Shown here one piece after another: positions 1-7,891 of a stretch of DNA of 22,608 bases. Under the pieces are notes generated by a model, which was not told where the DNA came from, ran no database searches, and saw only the letters and a program-made list of their open reading frames with translations. Position 1 is the stretch's first letter, and each line of letters begins with the position of its first letter. This stretch comes from JABDBK01 sp964453575 (lineage in GTDB: Bacteria > Pseudomonadota > Gammaproteobacteria > DSM-16500): the NCBI GenBank assembly GCA_964453575.1, contig CAYVRW010000033.1, positions 1 through 22,608 on the forward strand, in the 5' to 3' direction. The translations under genes and the position numbers were made by a program.

Positions 1-69
1 CAGGATGTCACCCAAAATACATGGATGTATGCTCTGGAGCGAAAAACAACTATGATCATACTTTTTTAA
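1..69 (-). repeat. MITE-like element, partial copy cut by the window edge
   Basis: Bases 1-69 match the reverse complement of 13530-13598 without gaps and with 3 mismatches (66/69). They cover half of the interior and one complete terminal inverted repeat of the element described at 13530-13639. The rest lies before the window. Both copies are followed on the plus strand by the same ten bases, CCGCTATAAC (71-80 and 13640-13649), so the true terminus may extend that far. Confidence 0.8.
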
Positions 70-78
70 ACCGCTATA

Positions 79-150
79 ACAAGTCTCAAAACGCTCACAA
101 AGATGCTCATCACTGCCAGCTTCCACCCGTAGGATTGTGATGATTGAAAA
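79..150 (-). pseudogene. Remnant of the 3' end of a CDF cation-efflux gene
   Basis: Read on the minus strand this segment encodes a tail ending VEAGSDEHLCERFETC, almost identical to the C-terminus of the intact CDF exporter at 1528-2430 (VEAGSDEHPCERFETC). At DNA level 79-131 matches 1531-1583 at 48 of 53 positions. Similarity fades upstream of this tail, so only the last 20 to 25 codons are recognisable. The stop codon is lost: TAA in the intact gene corresponds to TAT here, directly next to the MITE-like repeat. It is a duplicated, decayed gene end on the far side of the ATPase gene, perhaps left by insertion of that gene or by decay of a tandem paralogue. Confidence 0.7.
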
Positions 151-203
151 TGATAAATTATTAGACATTTATTGTCTATGTGTAAATTAAATACATTTTC
201 TGC

Positions 204-232
204 TTGCAACAGGGTATCGTCCAATGTATAAT
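204..232 (+). promoter_or_regulatory. Sigma-70-type promoter of the DUF4143 ATPase gene
   Basis: TTGCAA (204-209), a 17-base spacer and a consensus TATAAT (227-232) lie about 30 bases before the ATPase start codon. The -10 box lies inside the inverted repeat at 218-250, so a protein bound there would block RNA polymerase. Confidence 0.6.
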
Positions 233-250
233 GGCATTATATATTGGACG
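218..250. promoter_or_regulatory. Inverted repeat over the ATPase promoter, candidate operator
   Basis: Two 13-base arms (CGTCCAATGTATA at 218-230 and its near-exact complement at 238-250, 12 of 13 pairs) flank a 7-base centre. The repeat covers the -10 box and the expected transcription start and ends 11 bases before the ATG. A related half-site (TATATTGTACGG, 11/12 match to 240-251) occurs after the gene at 1502-1513. Autoregulation by the ATPase, which has an internal winged-helix segment, is an inference. Confidence 0.6.
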
Positions 251-261
251 GATAGCTGCAA

Positions 262-1479
262 ATGTATATTCAGCGCACATTAGAATACTTTTTAAAACAA
301 GTTAGTCAGCAGTTTCCCGTTTTATTGGTAACAGGGCCGCGTCAAGTAGGAAAAACAACGATTTTAAAACATCTCAGTAAAACGGTCAGAAAATATGTTA
401 CCTTAGATGACCCTCATCTAGCTCAATTGGCAAATGAAGATCCGGGTCTTTTTTTACAGCGTTTTCCCCCGCCAGTTCTCATTGATGAAATTCAATATGC
501 ACCTACTTTGTTTCCTTATATAAAAATGCTTGTTGATGCGCAGCGCAGGCCAGGTGATTTTTGGTTAACAGGATCTCAACAATTTCAATTAATGCAAAAT
601 GTATCTGAGTCACTGGCTGGGCGCATAGGAATCGTAAATTTGCTGGGATTATCTTTAAAAGAACAGCAACATCATGCCAACATTGAGCCCTTTTTGCCTA
701 CAGAAAAACAATTAAACCATCGTGCTGGCTATTCAGTGCCTCTTTCATTACAAGAAATATATCGCATTATTTGGCAAGGTTCGTTTCCGGCATTATATAC
801 AGTAAAAATGGATAGAGATCTGTTTTATAGTTCATATGTACAAACTTATTTACAACGCGATATTCGTGATCTTTCTAATATTAGTGATTCACATGTATTC
901 TTAAAATTTTTACGTGCTGCGGCAGCACGGACAGGTCAGTTGTTAAATATGGCAGATCTTGCAAGAGACAGTGGTATCAGTCCGGTAACGGCGAAACATT
1001 GGTTAGCAATTTTAGAAGCATCAGGTATTATTTATTTATTAGAACCCTATCATAACAATATTACTAAGCGGCTTGTTAAAACACCCAAACTTTATTTTCT
1101 TGATACGGGACTTTGTGCTTATCTAACAGAATGGTCTAGTCCAGAAACATTGGAGGCTGGGGCAATGTCGGGTGCGATATTGGAAACATTTATATTTACG
1201 GAAATTTTAAAAAGTTATTGGCATAACGGTAAACGTGCACCGCTTTATTATTATCGCGATAAAGATAAAAAGGAAATTGATTTACTCATTGTGAAAGATG
1301 AAATAATTTATCCCTTAGAGTTTAAAAAATCTGCTCGGGTAGATAAGTATCTTGTAGAACAGTTTAAGGTGCTTAAAAAATTAAATAAAAAAATAGGCCC
1401 TGGCGGCATTGTTTGTTTGGTTCCTTCTTTATTACCTTTAAGTATTAATGATAATGCTATCCCTGTTAGTTTTCTGTAG
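262..1479 (+). CDS. AAA ATPase with C-terminal DUF4143 (PDDEXK-like) domain
   Basis: 405 residues, the usual length of the AAA_14/DUF4143 family. The N-terminal P-loop domain has Walker A GPRQVGKTT (residues 25-33), Walker B VLIDEIQ near 72-78 and a sensor stretch WLTGS. A winged-helix-like segment follows (LLNMADLARDSGISPVTAKH, about 227-246). The C-terminal DUF4143 region carries a nuclease-like signature EIDLLI...YPLEFKKSA (acidic residue, then E-x-K), as in PDDEXK folds. Members are widespread and often mobile; their role is not firmly known, with DNA-related or defence roles suggested. The gene stands alone with its own promoter and inverted repeat, between a decayed and an intact copy of a CDF gene end, and is convergent with the CDF gene (48 bases between stops). 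Family assignment is firm; biochemical function is unknown. Confidence 0.9.
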   Translation: MYIQRTLEYFLKQVSQQFPVLLVTGPRQVGKTTILKHLSKTVRKYVTLDDPHLAQLANEDPGLFLQRFPPPVLIDEIQYAPTLFPYIKMLVDAQRRPGDFWLTGSQQFQLMQNVSESLAGRIGIVNLLGLSLKEQQHHANIEPFLPTEKQLNHRAGYSVPLSLQEIYRIIWQGSFPALYTVKMDRDLFYSSYVQTYLQRDIRDLSNISDSHVFLKFLRAAAARTGQLLNMADLARDSGISPVTAKHWLAILEASGIIYLLEPYHNNITKRLVKTPKLYFLDTGLCAYLTEWSSPETLEAGAMSGAILETFIFTEILKSYWHNGKRAPLYYYRDKDKKEIDLLIVKDEIIYPLEFKKSARVDKYLVEQFKVLKKLNKKIGPGGIVCLVPSLLPLSINDNAIPVSFL

Positions 1480-1527
1480 AAGTAAATGTTTTCCCATTCC
1501 GTATATTGTACGGCCTCAACCTTGTCT

Positions 1528-2430
1528 TTAACAAGTCTCAAAACGCTCACACGGATGCTCATCGCTTCCAGCTTCCACCTGTATAGTCACATGATCGACT
1601 TTGAATGTTGTTTTTAACGTGTGATTGATATTAAGATAATCAGCATCACTTAATTTTTGTTCCGGCATGACTAAATGCGCAGTAAGTGCGATTTCTTTGG
1701 TGCTAAGTCCCCAAATATGTAAATCATGCACAGTTTTAACCCCTGGTAATTGTTCTAAAAAAGTTTGAATGCCTTGTTGATCAATATGGTGCGGGACGGC
1801 ATCGAGAATAAGTCTCACCGAATCGCGTAACAAACCCCATGTACCTATAAGAATAATGGTGACAATGAATAAACCTACCAAAGGATCTAACCACATCCAA
1901 CCAGTGAAATAAATCGCAATCGCTGCGATTACGACACCAATGGAAATAAGCGCATCGCCTAAAAGATGAATAAACGCGCCTTTAATATTTAAATCATCAT
2001 GCGCCCCTTTGATAAACAACAAAGCGGTGCCGCCATTGATGAAGATACCAATGGTAGCAACAATGATCACAATACTTTCATTAACCGGCGTTACATGCGT
2101 AAGTTTGTAAATGGATTCATAAATAATAAGCGCAGACGTTGCAACCAAAATAAGCGCATTACTGAGTGCCGCAAGAATAGTCGTGCGTTTGTAGCCATAA
2201 CTATAACGTTTACGTGCAGGCAAGGTAAGCAGCCAACTTGCGCCCCAGGCAAGCACCAAACCAAACACATCGCCAAAGTTATGCACGGCATCTGCCAATA
2301 AACTCATGGAATTTGCGACGAAGGCATAAAAAATCTGACACAAGGTAAAAGCCAAATTAAGTACCACAGCAATACCAAACGCTTTATTGAACGATTGTGG
2401 TGCGTGGCTATGTCCGTGATCATGACTCAT
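1528..2430 (-). CDS. Cation diffusion facilitator metal exporter (CzcD/ZitB type)
   Basis: 300 residues, full length for a CDF antiporter that exports Zn(II) and related ions across the inner membrane in exchange for protons. The N-terminus is histidine-rich (HDHGHSHA). Six membrane segments follow. The two metal-site motifs are HNFGD in TM2 (H50, D54) and HLLGD in TM5 (H155, D159); an HD-HD arrangement is typical of Zn/Cd transporters. A cytoplasmic C-terminal domain covers about residues 215-300. It is the last gene of the putA-antiporter-CDF series, starting 4 bases after the antiporter stop, so it is probably cotranscribed and translationally coupled. Its last codons are duplicated at 79-131. 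The metal cannot be fixed from sequence alone. Confidence 0.92.
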   Translation of the reverse strand: MSHDHGHSHAPQSFNKAFGIAVVLNLAFTLCQIFYAFVANSMSLLADAVHNFGDVFGLVLAWGASWLLTLPARKRYSYGYKRTTILAALSNALILVATSALIIYESIYKLTHVTPVNESIVIIVATIGIFINGGTALLFIKGAHDDLNIKGAFIHLLGDALISIGVVIAAIAIYFTGWMWLDPLVGLFIVTIILIGTWGLLRDSVRLILDAVPHHIDQQGIQTFLEQLPGVKTVHDLHIWGLSTKEIALTAHLVMPEQKLSDADYLNINHTLKTTFKVDHVTIQVEAGSDEHPCERFETC

Positions 2431-2434
2431 AGTA

Positions 2435-3607
2435 TTAATCTCTTCTTAATTGATCAGTAGTTGCAAGCGGGGTAGGGTATCGTAATGCTACCCAATAACA
2501 AGATACGATAAAGGTGAAAATAGTAGCGGCAAGTACCATATGCGATGTATTTTCAGAAACCATTTTGGTTTGCGTTGCCAAAAAAATCACTAATAATGAA
2601 AATTCACTGATTTGACCCAGACGTATGCCGATTTCCCAACCTGTGGCTTTTGTTTCGCCGTATCTTGTTAATAACCAGGCAAATACCATGGGTTTTAGTA
2701 TTAGCATTAATATCGCAAGTGTAATGGCAGGTAAAATGACGATGGATATCACATCAACATTAAAACTTGCCCCAATGGCAAAGAAAAATATCACTAAAAA
2801 GAAATCGCGTAAGGGTTTTAAACTTTCTGCAATGTAGAGTGAAATAGGATGAGTTGCGAGCGCAACACCTGCAATGAAAGCGCCGATTTCTTCGGGCAAG
2901 CCAATGTAATAAGCAAGCTCTGCCATGCACAGACACCAGCCTATGGACAGAATAAAAATATACTCATGAATTTTGTCAAATTTTATAAGAAGCTTTGCCA
3001 GCAAGAAGCGTTCGAATAGATAGGCAATGAATAATAAGAATGGAAAACCTATCACGACTGAAAGAACCTCGTGTAATGTCACAACGCCGTCTGCAAAAAT
3101 TCTTAAAAATAGCAATACTGCAATGGCAATAATATCTTGCAGCAATAAAATGCTTATCATCAATTCGCCCGTGTGTTGATGATGTAAAATGGTGGTAGGC
3201 AAAAGTTTCAGGCCTATGATAGTGCTAGAAAACATCATGGTAATGCCAATGATGATGGATTCAAGCAGGGTATAATGGAATAAATATCCCACTACAAAAC
3301 CTAAGATGAAAAAAATCCAAGAGCTTATGAATGCAATCCAACTCATTTTACGCAAGGAATGCAATAAGTCTTGCGGATGCAGATGTAAGCCTAATAAAAA
3401 CAGTAAAAACAATATGCCTATATCGCCTGTTTGTCGGATAAGCTCCGAGTCATTGACGAATTTTAAACCCCAAGGGCCTAATATAGCCCCCAGTACAATA
3501 TAGGTCCCCAATAGTGATTGGCGTGTGTATAACGCCACCGTAGAAAGTATCGCAGTCCCCGCAAAAATTAGGAAAATAATATAAATAATAGACTGCTCAT
3601 GGTTCAT
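2435..3607 (-). CDS. CPA2-family cation/proton antiporter, membrane domain only
   Basis: 390 residues, almost wholly hydrophobic, with 11 to 13 predicted membrane segments. Family signatures are GAILGPWGLKF early on, the LLFLLGLHLHP stretch and the LLQDIIAIAVL motif, as in KefB/KefC/GerN/NapA-type Na+(K+)/H+ exchangers (CPA2). The cytoplasmic TrkA-N (RCK) domain of KefB/KefC is missing: the protein ends shortly after the last membrane helix, so it is closer to the short NapA/GerN group. Its ATG shares one base with the putA stop codon (TAATG), which implies translational coupling. Placement with proline degradation and a metal exporter suggests ion or pH homeostasis coupled to osmolyte use. 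The transported ion is unknown. Confidence 0.88.
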   Translation of the reverse strand: MNHEQSIIYIIFLIFAGTAILSTVALYTRQSLLGTYIVLGAILGPWGLKFVNDSELIRQTGDIGILFLLFLLGLHLHPQDLLHSLRKMSWIAFISSWIFFILGFVVGYLFHYTLLESIIIGITMMFSSTIIGLKLLPTTILHHQHTGELMISILLLQDIIAIAVLLFLRIFADGVVTLHEVLSVVIGFPFLLFIAYLFERFLLAKLLIKFDKIHEYIFILSIGWCLCMAELAYYIGLPEEIGAFIAGVALATHPISLYIAESLKPLRDFFLVIFFFAIGASFNVDVISIVILPAITLAILMLILKPMVFAWLLTRYGETKATGWEIGIRLGQISEFSLLVIFLATQTKMVSENTSHMVLAATIFTFIVSCYWVALRYPTPLATTDQLRRD

Positions 3608-6600
3608 TAACTTTCCTCACTTAACGAAACTAACGTCGTGTTGCCGCCAGATGCTGTAGTATTAATAGAGACCGCACGCTCAACGCATAAACGCGGCAAA
3701 TAATGTGGGCCGCCTGCTTTAGGCCCTGTCCCTGACAATCCTTCGCCGCCAAAGGGTTGTACACCTACCACTGCGCCTATCATATTGCGGTTCACATAAA
3801 GATTACCCACTGGCATGCGGTTTTGTATGTGTTTAACCGTCGCATCAATACGGCTGTGTATACCCATGGTAAGCCCATAACCCGTTGCGATGATAGAATC
3901 CAGGATCTTATCCAGGTCTTTGGCATTATAACGAATAATATGCAAAATAGGTCCAAAAACTTCGCCTGGTAATTGTTGAATAGATGTTAATTCAAAAGCA
4001 CAAGGTGCGAAAAAAGTGCCTGGCGGTAAATCTTTAGTAGGAACTTGATGAATGAATTTTGCTTCAGCATGCATTTTTTTGGTATGTTCTTCCAACATGT
4101 TTTTTGCAGCTAAATCGATAACAGGGCCGACATCCGTTGCTAATAAAGCAGGATCACCCACGGTTAATTCATCCATAGCACCTTTCAACATAGTGATGAT
4201 TTGCGGGGCAACATCTTCTTGTAAAAATAACACTCTTAAAGCAGAGCAACGCTGCCCAGCGCTGTTGAAAGCAGAAGCAATCACATCAGTGACAACTTGT
4301 TCAGGCAACGCAGATGAATCAACAATCATCGTGTTTTGTCCGCCAGTTTCAGCAATAAAAGGTACCAGAGGTCCTGGCCTATCGGTTAAGGCTTTTTGAA
4401 TGGTTTTTGCGGTTTCAGTGGAACCTGTAAACATGACACCAGCAATCCTAGGGTCGCTTGTTAAAGTTGCCCCTACCACAGAACCTTTGCCAATCATTAA
4501 TTGCAACACATCTTGCGGAATGCCCGCTTGATGCAATAAACGCACGGTTTCTGCGGCGATCAATGGCGTTTGCTCAGCAGGTTTGGCAATAACAGTATTA
4601 CCCGCAACCAGTGCAGCCAATACTTGGCCGGCAAAAATCGCAAGAGGAAAATTCCACGGACTGATACAAACAATAATACCGCGTGGATGCAGGGATAATT
4701 GATTAAATTCGCCAGTCGGGCCTTTTAATTCCTGAGGTTTAAAATCAACCCGTGCCCGTGCAGCATAGTAACGGCAATAGTCCACCGCTTCGCGCACTTC
4801 CGATGCAGAATCCACGATTTGTTTGCCGCCTTCACGATTTAATAACATCATGAAGGTTGGCATGTTTTCTTCTAATAAATCCGCTGCACGTTCTAAACAA
4901 GCAGCACGTTCTTCGACGTGAGTATCAGCCCATCTTTTGCAAGCCTTTGCAGCATGAGTGAGAGCAGTTTCTACATCTTCGTGAGAAGCTTTATAAACAT
5001 GACCTACCGTATGTTGTTTATTGGCAGGCGAGAAAACCGGTTGCGGCTCGCCGCGTACAACAAGATCGCCATTAATAATAGGGCCTGCCCGAAAAGTTTG
5101 TTCATCAGCTTTTTCCATCGCTTCTTTTAAGGTTTTGAGTGTGTTTTCGTTGGAAAGGTCTAAGCCTTTTGAGTTAAGTCTATTCACGTTCACAGCTGAC
5201 TCCTTCGAGAGATAAATATTTCTTGGTAATGGAATATGGGGATGAGGTATATCTTTAAGGTTCGCAATTTTTTCCATGGGATTTAAAATAAGTTTATCCA
5301 ATGAAGTATCTTCATCCGCGATTAAATTTACAAAATTGGTATTAGCACCGTTTTCTAATAATCGCCGCACTAAATAACCTAATAAATCTTTATGAGTCCC
5401 TACCGGCGCATAAATACGACACGGTATGCCTTGCGCTACCATTTGGTCGTACAGAGGTCTGCCCATGCCATGTAAACATTGAAATTCGAAGTCCTTGCGT
5501 GTACCTAGCATTTCTAATACGGCAGCAACGGAATAGGCATTATGTGTACCAAATTGCGGATAAAAACAATCCGCATAGGACAATATTTTTTTCGCACACG
5601 CAATATAAGAAACATCCGTGGAATTTTTGCGGGTAAAAACAGGATAACCTTCTAAACCTAACACTTGACTGACTTTAATTTCACTGTCCCAGTAAGCGCC
5701 TTTAACCAATCTCACCATGAGCTTGCGTTGATGGCGTTTCGATAAATCAGCCAGCCAATCAATCACAAACGGTGCGCGTTTTTGGTAAGATTGCACCGCC
5801 AAACCAAAACCTTCCCAGCCATTTAATGCAGGATTTTCAAATACTTTTTCAATAATATCGAGGGATAATTCTAAGCGTTCTGATTCTTCTGCATCAACGG
5901 TTAAACCAATGTTTTGTGCTTTAGCTGCTTTTGCCAATTCAAGTAATAACGGCACCAGTTCTTTTAAAACACGTTCGCGTTTAGCGACTTCATAACGTGG
6001 ATGCAAAGCAGAGAGTTTGACTGAAATGCCAGGACTGTGAATAGGGTCTTTGTTTTGCGAGACTTTACCAATAGCAGCGATGGCATCTTGATAAGATTTA
6101 AAATATTTTTTTGCATCATCTGCTGTTTTAGCACCTTCGCCTAACATGTCATAAGAATAACTATAACCTAGCGCTTCCAATTTTTTTGCTCGTTCTAAAG
6201 CTTGTGTGATGGTTGTGCCCATCACGAATTGTTTACCCATCAGTTTCATCATTTGCAATATGATAGGACGAATGACTGCTTCACCTAAGCGGCTTACTAC
6301 TCGAGTGAGGGTTGCACTTAAACTTTGTTCGGTGTTAAGTGTTGGCGCAAATATTTTTCCAGTGACAATGAGTGACCAGGTGGCAGCATTGACGAACAGT
6401 GATTTTTTAGTCGCTAAATGTTGGTGCCAATCCGGGGTAGAAAGTTTATCGCTTATCAATCTATCGATAGTATAGTTATCAGGAACACGTAACAGCGCCT
6501 CGGCTAAACACATAAGCGCAATGCCTTCCTGAGTTGAAAGATCGTATTGATTAAGAAATCCATTGATCCCGCTTTGTTTCGCACGTTGTCTTAAGTTTTC

Positions 6601-6765
6601 TTCGATGAGAGTTTTAGCTTTATTGCGTATGCGGGTTAGCGCTTCATTATTAAAGCTTATTTCTTGTAAAAGGACTTTGATTTGACTTGTTTCATCAGTG
6701 CGATAAGCAGCCGTAATAGCGCTTCTTAATGGGGTTTGTTGAGGTAATAAGTCACTTATCATCAT
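3607..6765 (-). CDS. putA: Bifunctional proline dehydrogenase / L-glutamate gamma-semialdehyde dehydrogenase
   Basis: PutA oxidises proline to glutamate in two channelled steps at the membrane, with FAD in the first domain and NAD+ in the second. With the chosen start the protein has 1052 residues. The proline dehydrogenase barrel shows DAEESERLELSL, RLVKGAYWDSE and YLVRRLLENGANTNFVN. The aldehyde dehydrogenase domain shows the NAD-site FTGSTETAK, AETGGQN and catalytic Cys840 in SAGQRCSALR. The N-terminal ribbon-helix-helix domain of E. coli PutA is absent, so this is the short form that does not act as its own repressor. An open frame extends to 6984, but that part overlaps rnt and has no PutA similarity; ATG 6765 (or the adjacent 6762) begins the recognisable MMISDLLPQQTPLRSAI region. 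First gene of a three-gene operon. Confidence 0.95.
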   Translation of the reverse strand: MMISDLLPQQTPLRSAITAAYRTDETSQIKVLLQEISFNNEALTRIRNKAKTLIEENLRQRAKQSGINGFLNQYDLSTQEGIALMCLAEALLRVPDNYTIDRLISDKLSTPDWHQHLATKKSLFVNAATWSLIVTGKIFAPTLNTEQSLSATLTRVVSRLGEAVIRPIILQMMKLMGKQFVMGTTITQALERAKKLEALGYSYSYDMLGEGAKTADDAKKYFKSYQDAIAAIGKVSQNKDPIHSPGISVKLSALHPRYEVAKRERVLKELVPLLLELAKAAKAQNIGLTVDAEESERLELSLDIIEKVFENPALNGWEGFGLAVQSYQKRAPFVIDWLADLSKRHQRKLMVRLVKGAYWDSEIKVSQVLGLEGYPVFTRKNSTDVSYIACAKKILSYADCFYPQFGTHNAYSVAAVLEMLGTRKDFEFQCLHGMGRPLYDQMVAQGIPCRIYAPVGTHKDLLGYLVRRLLENGANTNFVNLIADEDTSLDKLILNPMEKIANLKDIPHPHIPLPRNIYLSKESAVNVNRLNSKGLDLSNENTLKTLKEAMEKADEQTFRAGPIINGDLVVRGEPQPVFSPANKQHTVGHVYKASHEDVETALTHAAKACKRWADTHVEERAACLERAADLLEENMPTFMMLLNREGGKQIVDSASEVREAVDYCRYYAARARVDFKPQELKGPTGEFNQLSLHPRGIIVCISPWNFPLAIFAGQVLAALVAGNTVIAKPAEQTPLIAAETVRLLHQAGIPQDVLQLMIGKGSVVGATLTSDPRIAGVMFTGSTETAKTIQKALTDRPGPLVPFIAETGGQNTMIVDSSALPEQVVTDVIASAFNSAGQRCSALRVLFLQEDVAPQIITMLKGAMDELTVGDPALLATDVGPVIDLAAKNMLEEHTKKMHAEAKFIHQVPTKDLPPGTFFAPCAFELTSIQQLPGEVFGPILHIIRYNAKDLDKILDSIIATGYGLTMGIHSRIDATVKHIQNRMPVGNLYVNRNMIGAVVGVQPFGGEGLSGTGPKAGGPHYLPRLCVERAVSINTTASGGNTTLVSLSEES

Positions 6766-6832
6766 TTTTCTGTATTTCCACATGTGTTTTGTGTTAATAA
6801 TGTGCCAATATTGTATTAGCGAGGATATAATT

Positions 6833-7441
6833 TTGCCACAAAAAATCAAACATTTTAGTATAGCTAATCGTTTTAACGGTCTTTTGCCAGTGGTCATCGA
6901 TGTTGAAACCTCCGGTTTAAACCCTGCCACCGATGCTTTATTAGAAATAGCTGCAGTATCAATTAATATTAATAGCGAAGGCAAGTTATTTCCTGATAAA
7001 ACGTATGCTTATCATGTCGAACCTTTTTTGGGCGCGCGATTTGATTTAGAAGCGTTAGCCATTACTGGCATAGACCCTGGTTATCCTTTGCGCTATGCCG
7101 TCCCTGAACAACAGGTTCTGCACAATATTTTTACAGTTACCGATGAGTTATTAAAGCAAAGTAAATGCCGCCGGGCGGTGTTAGTGGGGCATAATGCCTG
7201 GTTTGATTTAGCTTTTATTCAGGCGGCAGTGAAACGCTGTCAATTTCGGACTACTCCATTTCATTCATTTACTTCTTTTGATACCGCAAGCTTAGCGGGG
7301 GTGGTTTTAGGCGAAACCGTATTGGCCAAGGCCTTGCGTAAAGCCAAGATCCCATTTGATGTTCTGAAAGCCCATTCTGCCATTTATGATGCTGAAAAAA
7401 CGGCGGAGTTGTTTTGTTATTTGGCGAATACAATTGGATAA
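6833..7441 (+). CDS. rnt: Ribonuclease T (DEDD 3'-5' exoribonuclease)
   Basis: RNase T trims the 3' ends of tRNA, 5S and 23S rRNA and turns over the tRNA CCA end. With a TTG start at 6833 the protein has 202 residues and its DEDDh catalytic residues fall at the E. coli positions: D23 and E25 in VIDVETSG, D125 in HNAWFD, H181 and D186 in AHSAIYD. A Shine-Dalgarno GAGG (6821-6824) lies 8 bases before the TTG. An ATG at 6782 in the same frame would add 17 unconserved residues and has no ribosome site. The TTG start leaves a 67-base divergent gap to putA; no convincing promoter was found there. Confidence 0.93.
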   Translation: MPQKIKHFSIANRFNGLLPVVIDVETSGLNPATDALLEIAAVSININSEGKLFPDKTYAYHVEPFLGARFDLEALAITGIDPGYPLRYAVPEQQVLHNIFTVTDELLKQSKCRRAVLVGHNAWFDLAFIQAAVKRCQFRTTPFHSFTSFDTASLAGVVLGETVLAKALRKAKIPFDVLKAHSAIYDAEKTAELFCYLANTIG

Positions 7442-7445
7442 AAAA

Positions 7446-7474
7446 TTGCTATATTTAAAATTATAGTATATTCT
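7446..7474 (+). promoter_or_regulatory. Putative promoter of the small lipoprotein gene
   Basis: TTGCTA (7446-7451), 17 bases, TATTCT (7469-7474), located 34 bases before the ATG and just after the rnt stop. It is a fair sigma-70 match, so the lipoprotein can be transcribed without rnt. Confidence 0.45.
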
Positions 7475-7507
7475 TAGCGCGCACCATTTATCAACTAGGT
7501 ATTTAAT

Positions 7508-7804
7508 ATGAAAAAATTCGCGTTAATAGTATTTTTATTGATCACCCTTCCAGGATGTGCCACATTAGAGAAGATGCATGAGCGATGGCTTGCAGAAAAT
7601 TGTAATGTCACCTCGGCTTATAGTAACGGGCTTACCGATGGTTTAAAACCCGATTCTACACCTAATAATTATGGAAATTCCTGCCCTGCTAACCAATATG
7701 AAGTTGGGGTTGCTTATTTAAGAGGATTTACTAAAGGTCTTGAGAGTCGTCCGAAAGAAATTCACGTTCAGCAAACAGTGCAGAGTGTTGCGGCACCGCA
7801 TTAA
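7508..7804 (+). CDS. Small outer-membrane-type lipoprotein, function unknown
   Basis: 98 residues. A short positively charged start (MKKF) and a hydrophobic stretch lead to the lipobox LPGC, with Cys17 as the lipidated residue, so the mature part is an 82-residue periplasm-facing lipoprotein. Residue +2 is Ala, which favours outer-membrane sorting. The mature region has two YxxGxxxG-like repeats (AYSNGLTDGL and AYLRGFTKGL) and two Cys that could pair, loosely recalling DUF2799 lipoproteins; this resemblance is weak. It follows rnt on the same strand but has its own candidate promoter. A hairpin repeat at 7821 may end its transcript. Confidence 0.75.
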   Translation: MKKFALIVFLLITLPGCATLEKMHERWLAENCNVTSAYSNGLTDGLKPDSTPNNYGNSCPANQYEVGVAYLRGFTKGLESRPKEIHVQQTVQSVAAPH

Positions 7805-7820
7805 TTGTTAACCATGCGAA

Positions 7821-7858
7821 GGGTGGGGAGAGCGGCGCTTTTCAGCGACGCGCCCACC
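7821..7858. repeat. 38-bp palindromic dispersed repeat, copy 1
   Basis: Starts GGGTGGGG, ends CAGCGACGCGCCCACC and folds into an imperfect GC-rich hairpin. It matches the element at 21278-21315 at 31 of 38 positions with no gap. It lies 16 bases after the lipoprotein stop, between convergent genes, where it may act as a transcript end or stabiliser, though there is no clear U-tract. Confidence 0.65.
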
Positions 7859-7891
7859 ATTCGTGATGCTATTAGCTATTCAGGAATCAAT

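Noticed and set aside
1999..2301. Open frame on the plus strand within the CDF gene
   Set aside because: Antisense shadow of a well-supported coding gene, with no ribosome site and no recognisable protein.
6766..6984. Extension of the putA frame upstream to 6984
   Set aside because: The extra 73 residues show no PutA similarity, lack a ribosome site and lie antisense to the conserved exonuclease motif of rnt.
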